Shown in pieces: positions 50,996-59,740 of a stretch of 64,000 bases of DNA. Position 1 is the stretch's first letter. Every line of letters starts with the position of its first letter. A program made the position numbers and the translations under genes. This DNA comes from Lachnospiraceae bacterium (GTDB lineage: Bacteria > Bacillota > Clostridia > Lachnospirales > Lachnospiraceae): assembly GCA_015057585.1 (NCBI GenBank), contig SVEF01000003.1, positions 62,001 through 126,000 of the forward strand, in the 5' to 3' direction. Below the pieces are notes generated by a model that was not told the origin of the DNA, did not search any database, and worked only from the letters and a program-made list of their open reading frames with translations.

Positions 50996-51934
50996 TTAGA
51001 TAAATCCGCCTTGCTTCAACACAAACGTCCACAGAAAAATTGTCACAATTGCAAAGCCTGACGAAAACACCACCAATTCCGCCGCCAGTTCCCCGTCGCC
51101 GCCCATCTGCTGTGCCATCGGGAAAGAGGACACCGCAGTCGGTGCGCCAAACATAATCATCACCGGAATCAGCGTTTCATTCCTAAGTCCAAGTAAAATC
51201 CCCAACGAAATCATCACTGCCGGCACTACCACAAGACGCCCCACTACTCCAACCAGCAGTTGTTTTGTGTAGCCCTTGACTCTGCCGATCGTAAACGAAC
51301 CTCCGAGTGCCACAAGTGACAACGGTGTCGCTACCCTGCCTAAATCCACCACAGATTTTTCCACGCCCTGCGGCAATTTTATCTTCAAAAAATAAAATGC
51401 AATTCCAATCACCGATGCAATAATCAGCGGATTGGTCACAATCCCATAAAGCATCTTCTTTACATCCGGTTTTCCTCCCCGGAAGGTCTCCAATGCAATC
51501 ACTGCCAGTACATTAAACACCGGCACCGTCAGTCCAAGCAGTACTGAGGTTGGCCCGATGAGTTCCACACCGCAAAGCGATAACGCCACAGGTAACCCGA
51601 ACAACGCAAAATTACTACGGAAAACCGCCTGAATCAGCACACCGCGTCTCGTATTTTCTTTCTCTATCTTCGGAACCAACATCATCAGAGCAAAAAAGAT
51701 GGCAATCAAACCACCCACCGCAAATAGAATCAGTTTCGGATGAAACGCCGCTGACAAGTCCGTCGTGTAAATATTGTAAAACAGGTAAATCGGCAAAAAG
51801 ACCTTAAAACACAGTTTATTTATCACATTCAGCGACTTCTCATCACACAATTTAATTTTCTTTAAAAAGTAGCCCAATGAAATACAAATAAAAAGCGGTA
51901 ATACCACATGAAAAGACAAAATCAGATTTTCCAT
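50996..51934 (-). CDS. AEC-family (auxin efflux carrier-like) transporter
   Basis: 312 aa with about ten membrane helices in two five-helix repeats. The N-terminal ENLILSFHVVLPLFICISLGYFLKK and the half-way FRSNFALFGLPVALSL block are typical of the AEC family (malate, other organic acids, uncharacterised solutes). The start is uncertain: ATG at 51934 has GGAGAGG about 11 nt upstream, while GTG at 51946 is too close to it. It is the first gene of the six-gene run ending at the 44845 terminator. Substrate unknown. Confidence 0.85.
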   Translation of the reverse strand: MENLILSFHVVLPLFICISLGYFLKKIKLCDEKSLNVINKLCFKVFLPIYLFYNIYTTDLSAAFHPKLILFAVGGLIAIFFALMMLVPKIEKENTRRGVLIQAVFRSNFALFGLPVALSLCGVELIGPTSVLLGLTVPVFNVLAVIALETFRGGKPDVKKMLYGIVTNPLIIASVIGIAFYFLKIKLPQGVEKSVVDLGRVATPLSLVALGGSFTIGRVKGYTKQLLVGVVGRLVVVPAVMISLGILLGLRNETLIPVMIMFGAPTAVSSFPMAQQMGGDGELAAELVVFSSGFAIVTIFLWTFVLKQGGFI

Positions 51935-52031
51935 ACAACCGGCCACCTCTCCCGTAATTTCTTATGTTCTTATTATACTAAACCTCCCTATTACTTTTCA
52001 ATACGAATAAAAACTTTTGAATACAGGCGGG

Positions 52032-52134
52032 CGAAGAAAGCGGTTTTAGAAAAGGCGATGGTCGCTCTCGGAAAACCTTGGTTTTCCGGAGACGACTACC
52101 GCCTTTTCGTAAAAGTGCAAAAACTTATTCTTCG
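52032..52134. repeat. Branched palindromic element, family D, copy 2
   Basis: Outer arms CGAAGAA (52032-52038) and TTCTTCG (52128-52134). The core 52040-52118 matches copy 1 at 12924-13002: GCGGTTTTAGAAAAGGC, then CGCTCTCGGA, then CCGGAGACGAC, then GCCTTTTCGTAAAAGTGC. The cap is GGAAAACC-TT-GGTTTTCC, different from copy 1 but still self-paired. Its right end runs through the stop codon and last codons of the acyltransferase gene. Confidence 0.85.
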
Positions 52135-53396
52135 GTCTTTGCCGCTTTCTTCTTTGCAGCCATGAGGTGAATCTCCTCCGTTGCAAACGAGATTTTTGTA
52201 ATTGCATCACGCTTTGTAAGATAACACCAAAAACTGTCATCCGGTATAGAAATATCCACACAGTCACCGCGGCCGAGATAGTCATATTCAATATGCATGC
52301 TCTCTAAGCTCTGCGCGCTGCGGAACACTTCATAGTCCGGCTCATCATAGTAATTACACTTAATGGTAGTTCCTTCCGGTGTCTGAATGAGTTTACCCAT
52401 GCCCTGTTTATAGAATTTCCATGCATTCGGCAACGTTTCAACCCGGACATCGTCTTCGAAATAATAAGTGCCGTTCTCAATTTCTTCCCTGACACATTCT
52501 CTTTCCCATTTACTCCAGTCCGGAATATGCGGGAATTCCGTTTCGCCTTTCAACGCATGCAGTTCGCCGTATTCATCCATCTCCCAGGTCTTTTTACAAC
52601 AATCGCACCAAAGTCTGGTTCCTCCCGAATACATTTGTCCCTCGGTTTTGCAGGATGGACATTTGTATAATAATGCATGCAGACCATCGGCACGTCCCGG
52701 ATCATCAATCTTAATCCTGTTTTCTTTCTGCCATGCAAAATCGTCATAGACGAAGTTCGCAGCAATCCGCTCGTTGATTTCCTTTGCCGAAAGTGTCTTT
52801 GTCTCCTCTTCAGAGACAATCATCTTCTGCTCTGCCTCTACATAAGTCTTTTTATTCTTCTTATTCCACTGTGGGCAGGTAACAAAGTTTCCGTGAACCA
52901 TGAGCACCACCACCGGAACTCCAAGCATTTTCACCATCTTTCCCAACGACTGCGGCAAATACGATGTGCAACCATCCAGCGAATATCTGGCCTCCGGGAA
53001 GAGTACAAAAATATTTTGGAGTTTATCCACACAATATTTCATATTCTTAATCAGATGCAGATCCGTAATAAACTTTCTCGTTCCGAGTACACCAAGGGAA
53101 CGCATTAAAGGTTCTGTATACGTATTAAATCCTTCCAGGGTCATAACATTGTTGACCTTGGCCGGATGGGTTGCCTTTAACATGAGGTTAAAGTCTACCA
53201 TGGATGCGTGTGTCACAAGCATTAAATAAGGGCCTTCTACTCCCTCCATATTCACTTTTGTCAACTTCGCATTACGCTTTTTCAAATCCGGCCAACTGAT
53301 AATCCCCTTGGCAACCGCCATCAAAAAGCAAGGACTGCTTGGCTTCTTCGCAAAATCAAAAGGTTTTACATTTTCTTTCTTCGGTAATTTCCCCAT
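52125..53396 (-). CDS. PlsC-type acyltransferase with C-terminal zinc ribbon
   Basis: 423 aa. The N-terminal half is a 1-acylglycerol-3-phosphate O-acyltransferase-type domain. The catalytic H-x4-D is in THASMVDF and the glycerol-phosphate motif is FPEARYS. A later hydrophobic block VVVLMVHGNF fits the family. The second half is unusual: a four-Cys zinc ribbon (CPSCKTEGQ ... LWCDCCKKTWEM, about residues 240-268) and about 150 residues of unknown type with aromatic residues. It probably acylates a lysophospholipid or related lipid at the membrane. RBS AAGGAG; extended -10 TGCTAAAAT upstream (about 53509-53514). The C-terminus KTEE is encoded within repeat D. Confidence 0.83.
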   Translation of the reverse strand: MGKLPKKENVKPFDFAKKPSSPCFLMAVAKGIISWPDLKKRNAKLTKVNMEGVEGPYLMLVTHASMVDFNLMLKATHPAKVNNVMTLEGFNTYTEPLMRSLGVLGTRKFITDLHLIKNMKYCVDKLQNIFVLFPEARYSLDGCTSYLPQSLGKMVKMLGVPVVVLMVHGNFVTCPQWNKKNKKTYVEAEQKMIVSEEETKTLSAKEINERIAANFVYDDFAWQKENRIKIDDPGRADGLHALLYKCPSCKTEGQMYSGGTRLWCDCCKKTWEMDEYGELHALKGETEFPHIPDWSKWERECVREEIENGTYYFEDDVRVETLPNAWKFYKQGMGKLIQTPEGTTIKCNYYDEPDYEVFRSAQSLESMHIEYDYLGRGDCVDISIPDDSFWCYLTKRDAITKISFATEEIHLMAAKKKAAKTEE

Positions 53397-53556
53397 ATAA
53401 GTCTCCTTGTTTTTCGCAACAAAATAACCGTCCCCGCTTGGACGACGACTTTGCCTTCCTATCTGCGAATCCGTTTTCGACAGAATTCGTCATACAAGGT
53501 GATTTTAGCATAAACGGTTCCCTATTTCTACACATTTTATAAAAAGTATAAAATTT

Positions 53557-55092
53557 CTATAAACTTGTGCGGAATGGCGCCACCGGGAGCCCATTTGCCC
53601 CAAACAGGGTTACCTCGGCATAGTCAATCCACATATAACGTGCCGCTACCGGAGACTTGACTGCTCCACTGCTGAGGATGACCGAATCCCCGGAAATCAC
53701 TGCCTTTGCAGGAACAAATTTTCCGTCTTTTCCCGCCAGTTCAAAGTTTGTAATCTCGCTGCCCCGCACTTCAAATCCATCTTCTGCGTAGTCAAAACGG
53801 AGTACCATGGTCTCTCCCCTCACGATACATTCCCTATATACCGGTCCGTAAACCTCCATTGGCGTCCCCTTATCAAACACATGGTACAGTGCCTGGATTG
53901 CCAGCCGTCTTGCCACTTCTTTCTTATGTACCGGGTGAATATTGTTATATTCCCCACACTCCAGCGCCACGGCAATACCGGTCACCACACCCTCTCTGTG
54001 TAAGCGCATCTGTGCTTCGCGAATCGCACACCACTTGTCCATAACGCTGTCGCTCTCATAATGATGAATCGGTAATTGCACACAAAGAAACGGCAATGTT
54101 TCCTCCCGGAATTCTCTTCGCCATACCCCGATTAAACTGCCGAACAGGTCATAATATGCCTCCGGGCGGTGATCATCACTCTCTCCCTGATAATATATCA
54201 CACCACCAAGTGTATATGGCACAACACGTTTGAGCATGCACTCATACAATCCGGCAGGACGGAATTCACATCGTGGTCCTACCGGTCCCGGCCACCTGCA
54301 TTCTCCCACTGCCGCCAGCGCTTCCTCCCAGGTTGTCGTCGGATTTTCCGCATAATAGGCATCCATTCTCGGTTGCCAGTCCGCATGCCATACCTGATAG
54401 TCCAGCCATTCTTTTTCATATTCAGCCGGGTCTTGTTTTGCCAACAGATGTGCATACTCTTCCCAATAGATTTTTGTCGTATCCCGGCTCGAAATACTTT
54501 CCTTATCCTGCCATGCACATGCAGAGGTTCCGCCCCAGTTGCAACCGATGATACCCACTGTCACATTTAACTCCTTTGCAAGGCATTCGGCGAAATAATA
54601 CCCCACCGCCGACCAGGTGCCCTTTTCTGCATCCTCCGGCAGCATCCAATGATTTTCCTGCTCCACACGGTAGAAATAATCATCCTTATACGGTACCCTC
54701 TGCACCTGATAATAACGGACCTTTGACGCCGACATCCGTTCCATGGCCACTGCACCGTCCGCATCCTGTTGCAGCATATATTCCATATTGGACTGTCCTC
54801 CGGCAAGCCAGACTTCCCCAACCATTATGTCTTCAAACCGCTGGTATACCCTGCCTTCGGAGACTACCTCCAAAACAAAAGGTCCCCCCGCCTCCATGGC
54901 AGGAAGTGTGACTTCCCAGTCGTGCCCCATTGCAGTACACGTTGCTTTTGCCTCATGCAAAAAAACTTCAATCTCGGTTCCGTGCGGCGCCGTTCCCCAC
55001 ACCCGGATATCCTTCCTTCTTTGTAACACGCAATGATCCGAAAACACTGCTGCACAATCAATGTTTTTTCTCACTTTGATTCCCGGGCACAC
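53557..55092 (-). CDS. SGNH/sialate O-acetylesterase-family esterase
   Basis: 511 aa, no signal peptide, so intracellular. The Ser block LAGGQSNMEYM puts the nucleophile at S101. VIYYQGESD is the second conserved block, and the catalytic Asp/His region reads NIHPVHKKEVARR. The family (SASA domain) removes acetyl groups from sialic acid or from plant oligosaccharides such as acetylated xylan. The start is GTG (AGGAGAGG upstream). It lies 78 bp behind the GPH symporter gene on the same strand, so deacetylation of an imported acetylated oligosaccharide is the natural reading. A short A/T-rich hairpin follows the stop. Confidence 0.88.
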   Translation of the reverse strand: MCPGIKVRKNIDCAAVFSDHCVLQRRKDIRVWGTAPHGTEIEVFLHEAKATCTAMGHDWEVTLPAMEAGGPFVLEVVSEGRVYQRFEDIMVGEVWLAGGQSNMEYMLQQDADGAVAMERMSASKVRYYQVQRVPYKDDYFYRVEQENHWMLPEDAEKGTWSAVGYYFAECLAKELNVTVGIIGCNWGGTSACAWQDKESISSRDTTKIYWEEYAHLLAKQDPAEYEKEWLDYQVWHADWQPRMDAYYAENPTTTWEEALAAVGECRWPGPVGPRCEFRPAGLYECMLKRVVPYTLGGVIYYQGESDDHRPEAYYDLFGSLIGVWRREFREETLPFLCVQLPIHHYESDSVMDKWCAIREAQMRLHREGVVTGIAVALECGEYNNIHPVHKKEVARRLAIQALYHVFDKGTPMEVYGPVYRECIVRGETMVLRFDYAEDGFEVRGSEITNFELAGKDGKFVPAKAVISGDSVILSSGAVKSPVAARYMWIDYAEVTLFGANGLPVAPFRTSL

Positions 55093-55170
55093 GAATGCGC
55101 CCTCTCCTCTCCTTCGTATTCCTCTTGCTTTCTATCATACCGCTTTTTCGCCAATTTCCTACCGCAAAAA

Positions 55171-56583
55171 TCAGACATGTTCTCCTCTCTTTTTCTTAAG
55201 TTCCAACACGTTTTTTTCTACCTGCTTTTTATGAAGCGGGTACCAGAACCACAAAATCAGGGCAAGCAGCAAAAATCCGATGGCAGGAAGTAATGTGGAA
55301 ATATTGAAAATTCCACGGGTCACCTCCGGCTCAAATGCAGTGGCCTCCGAGTACCCAATCCAGGTCAGCAATCCACCGGAGGCACCCGCTGCCGCTGCCT
55401 GTCCCAATTTTCTTGCAAATGAGTATAAGGCATACACTGAACCGTCTTCCCGAATTCCATTCCTTAATTCCGAAGCATCGATGACATCGGTAATTAACGC
55501 CCAGTTCACCATGGAAAACATGCCAAGGCCCAACCAACACAGACTGATAAGAGCCACATACACCCAGACATTTTCCGGACGCACCAAAAAAAGCAGAAAA
55601 CAGACCCCTGCTGCCAAAAGATTCGCGACAACACTGACCTCCGCTTTGCCAAACCGTTCTGCCGCCGGCTTTGCCAAAGCAGCAGCGATAAACATGGCTA
55701 TTACCATAACAATCGTGGATACCGACTGCGCCGTTGTGTTGCCATAAAAGTTCGGATACACATAATTCGCCATCTGCTGCATCGTCAGCTGTGCCAGCAG
55801 CATAAATACCGATGCCACTATAATAGAGATCAACGCGCGGTTTCTGAAGGCATCTTTCAACATCCGGAACACATTGTTGTGCTTGTCACGCACACCGGCC
55901 TCCCTTGCTCCTTCCGCGCGCACGCGCTCCGTCGTAAGAAAATAGCAAAGCAGATAACAAAGGACTGCCAATCCCGAAAAAATCCCGGCAATCAGTGTGA
56001 ATCTGCCTCCGTCCAAGATCAGATTTCCGGCTTCATCACTTTGATAAGCGAACATGGGAACCCCGGCTCCTATAATCAGACCGGCCAATGTTCCTCCAAT
56101 GCTGCGGAATGTGGAAAGCGACTGACGGTCTCCCGGCTCCGCAGAAATTGCCGAAGCCATAGACCCGTACGGAATATTAATCGAAGTATAAAAGACCGAA
56201 CCCCATAAAATATAGGTCACAAACAGCCATATGATTTTAAATGTCATGGAATATTCTGCGAACGCACTCTGGTAAATCAGAAACGATGCAAGTGCTACCG
56301 GCCCGCTCATTCTCAAAATCCATGGCTTAAATTTCCCTGCCGGACGAATTCTGCTTCTGTCACAAATCCGCCCCATTGCCACGTCCGTGAATGCATCCAC
56401 AAATCTCGCCACCATCATGGCAACGCCCACCACTGCAGCAGACACTCCCATGACATCCGTATAAAACTTCAAAAGGAAACTGGAAGACAGCAAAAACGTA
56501 AAATCATTGCCGAAATCCCCAAATAAGTATCCCAGTTTATCCCGGAATCCAAACGCTCTTCCCTTGCCGTTTCTTTCCACCAT
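55171..56583 (-). CDS. GPH-family sugar:cation symporter
   Basis: 470 aa with 12 predicted helices. Family features: FGFRDKLGYLFGDFGNDF, the DAFTDVAMGRICDRSR block, and the RQSLSTFRSIGG loop. It imports an oligosaccharide or uronide with a cation. The ATG at 56583 is chosen (GGGGGAGG 7 nt upstream) instead of the frame opening at 56703, which would cross the GntR promoter. It is transcribed divergently from gntR, with a TGTATACA palindrome in its leader, and followed by the esterase. Together with the GH2 enzyme these form a carbohydrate-use locus. Confidence 0.9.
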   Translation of the reverse strand: MVERNGKGRAFGFRDKLGYLFGDFGNDFTFLLSSSFLLKFYTDVMGVSAAVVGVAMMVARFVDAFTDVAMGRICDRSRIRPAGKFKPWILRMSGPVALASFLIYQSAFAEYSMTFKIIWLFVTYILWGSVFYTSINIPYGSMASAISAEPGDRQSLSTFRSIGGTLAGLIIGAGVPMFAYQSDEAGNLILDGGRFTLIAGIFSGLAVLCYLLCYFLTTERVRAEGAREAGVRDKHNNVFRMLKDAFRNRALISIIVASVFMLLAQLTMQQMANYVYPNFYGNTTAQSVSTIVMVIAMFIAAALAKPAAERFGKAEVSVVANLLAAGVCFLLFLVRPENVWVYVALISLCWLGLGMFSMVNWALITDVIDASELRNGIREDGSVYALYSFARKLGQAAAAGASGGLLTWIGYSEATAFEPEVTRGIFNISTLLPAIGFLLLALILWFWYPLHKKQVEKNVLELKKKRGEHV

Positions 56584-56599
56584 TCTTTCTACCTCCCCC

Positions 56600-56684
56600 T
56601 GTATACAAGCTATCGTCCGAAGATCAATTCCTCCCGGATTTCCTCTTTGGTTTATTTTCTTTTTATCTTTTTCTTGTATACAAG
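56600..56684. promoter_or_regulatory. Two GntR-type operators in the divergent promoter region
   Basis: TGTATACA (56600-56607) and the perfect 12-bp palindrome CTTGTATACAAG (56673-56684) share TGTATACAAG and lie about 75 bp apart. The right one ends 3 bp before the -35 of the gntR promoter; the left one is in the symporter leader. The sequence fits FadR-subfamily GntR sites. Confidence 0.7.
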
Positions 56685-56687
56685 TTG

Positions 56688-56716
56688 TTGACCGCGTCTG
56701 CATTTCCGTTTATAAT
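56688..56716 (+). promoter_or_regulatory. Promoter of gntR
   Basis: TTGACC (56688-56693), a 17-nt spacer and a perfect TATAAT (56711-56716), 37 nt before the ATG. Confidence 0.75.
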
Positions 56717-56752
56717 AGAACCAGAAAATTGATACGAAAGGACAATCGAATC

Positions 56753-57451
56753 ATGGCAGAACAAAAAAAAGCCACTTCGGAACACGTATATCGTCAGTTA
56801 CGGGAACAAATCCTTCATTTAGAGATATCTCCCGGTACCGCCATCAGCGAAATAGAAACCGCCGCCAAATACCAGGTTTCCAGAACCCCGGTGCGTGACG
56901 CCTTTAAAGCGCTGGAGGCAGAGGGTCTTTTAGAAATCCGCCCTCACATCGGTACCTTTGTTTCCCTCATTGACCTGCGTACTGTTTCAGACACCCTGTT
57001 TGCCAGATGCACTCTGGAAAAAGCTGTTTACAGGGATTTGGCAAATATTCTTGATAAATCGCAGGAGTACCGCGTTCATCTCCTTTTGCAAAAACAGGCA
57101 GAGCTTATTTCCTCTGATTTGTCCGCAGAAGAACTCAGCCGTGCTTTTATTTTGAGCGATAATGCATTTCATTATGCATTATATGAATTGGCAGGAAAGC
57201 AAAATATTATGCATTTCTATACGACAATTAACGCACAATATGAACGGTTCCGTACCTTTATCAATCTTTCCGGCCGTGATGAGCTGAAAAAACTTTACGA
57301 AGAGCATGCTGCCATCTGGAATCATATTTTAAATAAAAATTATGATGCCCTGGAAGACTGCATTACACATCATCTGTATGACGGTTTCAATGCCAGCATG
57401 AAGGTAATCAGCAATTACCCGGAATACTTTTTAGCAGAAACACAAAACTAA
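56753..57451 (+). CDS. GntR-family regulator (FadR subgroup, FCD domain)
   Basis: 232 aa. A winged helix-turn-helix at about residues 9-75 (HVYRQLREQILHLEISPGTAI ... VSRTPVRDAFKALEAEGLLEI) and an all-helical FCD effector domain at about 85-220. Metal-binding-type Asp and His are visible (DNAFHYALYE, EHAAIWNHIL, HHLYDGF). This subgroup often senses sugar acids such as uronates or other carboxylates. The ATG at 56753 follows the promoter at 56688-56716; the longer frame to 56507 is an artefact. It precedes the GH2 gene by 21 bp and faces the symporter gene, and two matching palindromes lie between. Confidence 0.93.
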   Translation: MAEQKKATSEHVYRQLREQILHLEISPGTAISEIETAAKYQVSRTPVRDAFKALEAEGLLEIRPHIGTFVSLIDLRTVSDTLFARCTLEKAVYRDLANILDKSQEYRVHLLLQKQAELISSDLSAEELSRAFILSDNAFHYALYELAGKQNIMHFYTTINAQYERFRTFINLSGRDELKKLYEEHAAIWNHILNKNYDALEDCITHHLYDGFNASMKVISNYPEYFLAETQN

Positions 57452-57472
57452 AACATATAAAGGAGAATTCAC

Positions 57473-59728
57473 ATGAGACAGATTATTAACATCAATGCAA
57501 AGTGGGCATTTACCAAGATGGCCGACTCTGTACCGGCTACCATGCCTGAAAAGTGGGATTTCGTAAATCTCCCGCATTCCTGGAACGCAATTGACGGTCA
57601 GGATGGTGACAGCGATTTCTACCGCGGCACCTGCTACTATGCAAAGAAACTGATGAAACTGGATTTACCGGAAGCTCCAAAGTACTACCTTGAGTTCCGT
57701 GGTACCAACTCCTCTGCCGACGTTTATGTCAACGGAAAGCACTTAGGACACCACGATGGTGGTTACTCTACCTGGCGTGTTGATATGACAGATGCTCTTT
57801 CTGTAGAAAACTTAATCGTAGTTGCAGTGGACAATGCGAAGAATGACCGCGTTTACCCACAGAATGCCGACTTTACCTTCTACGGTGGCATTTACCGTGA
57901 TGTCAATGTCATTGCTGTTGATGAGACTCATTTCGATTTAGATTATTATGGCGGTCCTGGTCTTGCCGTAACTCCTGAAATCAAGGATAAAAATGCAGAC
58001 GTTGCCGTAGAAGCCTACGTAACAAATGCAAAAGCCGGCCAGAAGTTAACCTTCAAATTAAAGGCCGCATGCGGATGTACCGTAGCAGAAACTACCGTTC
58101 CGGTTTCCGAAACAAAGGTAACTCTTCCGATTGAAAATGTACACTTATGGCATGGTCGCAAGGACCCATACCTTTACACAGCAGAAATCACCTTAACCGA
58201 AGACGATACTGTAATCGATACTGTAAGCACCCGTTTTGGTTGCCGTACCTATAAGATTGATCCGCAGGAAGGTTTCATCTTAAACGGTGAAAGTTATCCG
58301 CTGCGCGGTGTATCCCGTCATCAGGACAGATGGGGCATCGGCAATGCACTGTTACCGGAGCACCACAAGGAAGACATGGAACTGATTCACGAAATGGGTG
58401 CAACCACCATCCGTCTGGCTCACTATCAGCATGACCAGTATTTCTACGATTTATGTGATGAATACGGTATGGTAATCTGGGCTGAAATTCCATATATTTC
58501 TACTCACATGCCAAACGGTCGTGAAAATACCATTTCCCAGATGAAGGAGCTCATTGTACAGAATTACAACCATGCTTCCATCGTCGTTTGGGGCTTATCC
58601 AACGAAATCACCATGGGTGGAGCTGCAGACCCTGATTTATTAGAAAACCATCACATCTTAAATGACATATGTCACGAAATGGATAAGACAAGACCAACTA
58701 CTATGGCCTGTGTTTCCATGGTGGATATGGATGAACCTTATGTCCATATTCCGGATACCGTTTCCTATAACCACTACTTCGGCTGGTATGGCGGTGACAC
58801 TTCCATGAACGGTCCTTGGTTTGATAAGTTCCATGAAAAGTATCCGGATACACCAATCGGTTGCAGTGAATACGGCTGTGAAGCCCTGAACTGGCACACC
58901 TCCGATCCGCAGCAGGGTGACTACACAGAGGAATACCAGGCTTACTATCATGAAGAACTAATCAAGCAGTTATACACCAGAAAATATATGTGGGCAACCC
59001 ACGTATGGAACATGTTTGATTTCGGTGCCGATGCAAGAAACGAGGGCGGTGAAAACGGACAGAACCACAAGGGTCTCATTACCTTCGATCGTAAGTATAA
59101 GAAGGATTCCTTCTATGCTTACAAGGCATGGCTGGTAGATGCAAAGGATGACCCTTTCGTTCACCTTTGCGGCAAGAGATACGTAGACCGTGTAGAAGAC
59201 GTAACCAAAGTTACTGTTTACTCCAACTTACCTGAAGTTGAGTTATTCGTAAATGGCAAGAGTCTCGGCAAGCAGACAAGCGATGTACACTTCTTCTACT
59301 TTGACGTTCCGAACGAAGGAAGATCTGAACTCGTTGCTGTTGCAGGCGACTGCAAAGATACTTCTGTCATCAACAAGGTTGAAAAGTTCAATGATGCATA
59401 CCGCCTGGTAGAAAAAGGCGCTGTTTTGAACTGGTTCGACGTTACTGCTCCGGAGGGCTACTTCTCCTTAAACGATAAGTTGTCCGATATCATGACAAAC
59501 CCTCAGGGCAAGCAGTTCTTTATGCAGATGATGGGCAGCATGACCGGTGGCATGATGGGTGGCGACAGAACTCCTGCCGAAATGATGGCACAGGCAGACG
59601 GCATGATGCAGATGCTCGGAAGTTTTACCGTACTCCGTATGGTAGGTCTCATGGGCGCAGCAGGTGTGAAAATGACAAAAGAACAGTTGCTCGGACTGAA
59701 TGCAGAACTGAATAAAATTAAGAAATAA
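57473..59728 (+). CDS. GH2-family beta-galactosidase/beta-glucuronidase-type enzyme with Met-rich tail
   Basis: 751 aa, cytoplasmic. Sugar-binding domain (about 1-150), Ig-like domain (about 160-255) and TIM barrel (about 260-560). The acid/base is E378 (GLSNEIT) and the nucleophile E466 (GCSEYG). A further beta domain (NLPEVELFVNGKSLG) is followed by a tail of about 75 residues in which 14 Met fall within about 50 positions (MQMMGSMTGGMMGG...). It cleaves beta-galactosides or related beta-glycosides; the sequence does not fix the sugar. RBS AAAGGAG. It is cotranscribed with gntR. Codon use is visibly biased to a few preferred codons, suggesting high expression. Confidence 0.9.
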   Translation: MRQIININAKWAFTKMADSVPATMPEKWDFVNLPHSWNAIDGQDGDSDFYRGTCYYAKKLMKLDLPEAPKYYLEFRGTNSSADVYVNGKHLGHHDGGYSTWRVDMTDALSVENLIVVAVDNAKNDRVYPQNADFTFYGGIYRDVNVIAVDETHFDLDYYGGPGLAVTPEIKDKNADVAVEAYVTNAKAGQKLTFKLKAACGCTVAETTVPVSETKVTLPIENVHLWHGRKDPYLYTAEITLTEDDTVIDTVSTRFGCRTYKIDPQEGFILNGESYPLRGVSRHQDRWGIGNALLPEHHKEDMELIHEMGATTIRLAHYQHDQYFYDLCDEYGMVIWAEIPYISTHMPNGRENTISQMKELIVQNYNHASIVVWGLSNEITMGGAADPDLLENHHILNDICHEMDKTRPTTMACVSMVDMDEPYVHIPDTVSYNHYFGWYGGDTSMNGPWFDKFHEKYPDTPIGCSEYGCEALNWHTSDPQQGDYTEEYQAYYHEELIKQLYTRKYMWATHVWNMFDFGADARNEGGENGQNHKGLITFDRKYKKDSFYAYKAWLVDAKDDPFVHLCGKRYVDRVEDVTKVTVYSNLPEVELFVNGKSLGKQTSDVHFFYFDVPNEGRSELVAVAGDCKDTSVINKVEKFNDAYRLVEKGAVLNWFDVTAPEGYFSLNDKLSDIMTNPQGKQFFMQMMGSMTGGMMGGDRTPAEMMAQADGMMQMLGSFTVLRMVGLMGAAGVKMTKEQLLGLNAELNKIKK

Positions 59729-59740
59729 GCTTTTATAAAA

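Noticed and set aside
56507..56752. 82-residue N-terminal extension of GntR
   Set aside because: It spans the operators and promoter and overlaps the divergent symporter gene. The helix-turn-helix normally begins near the N-terminus.
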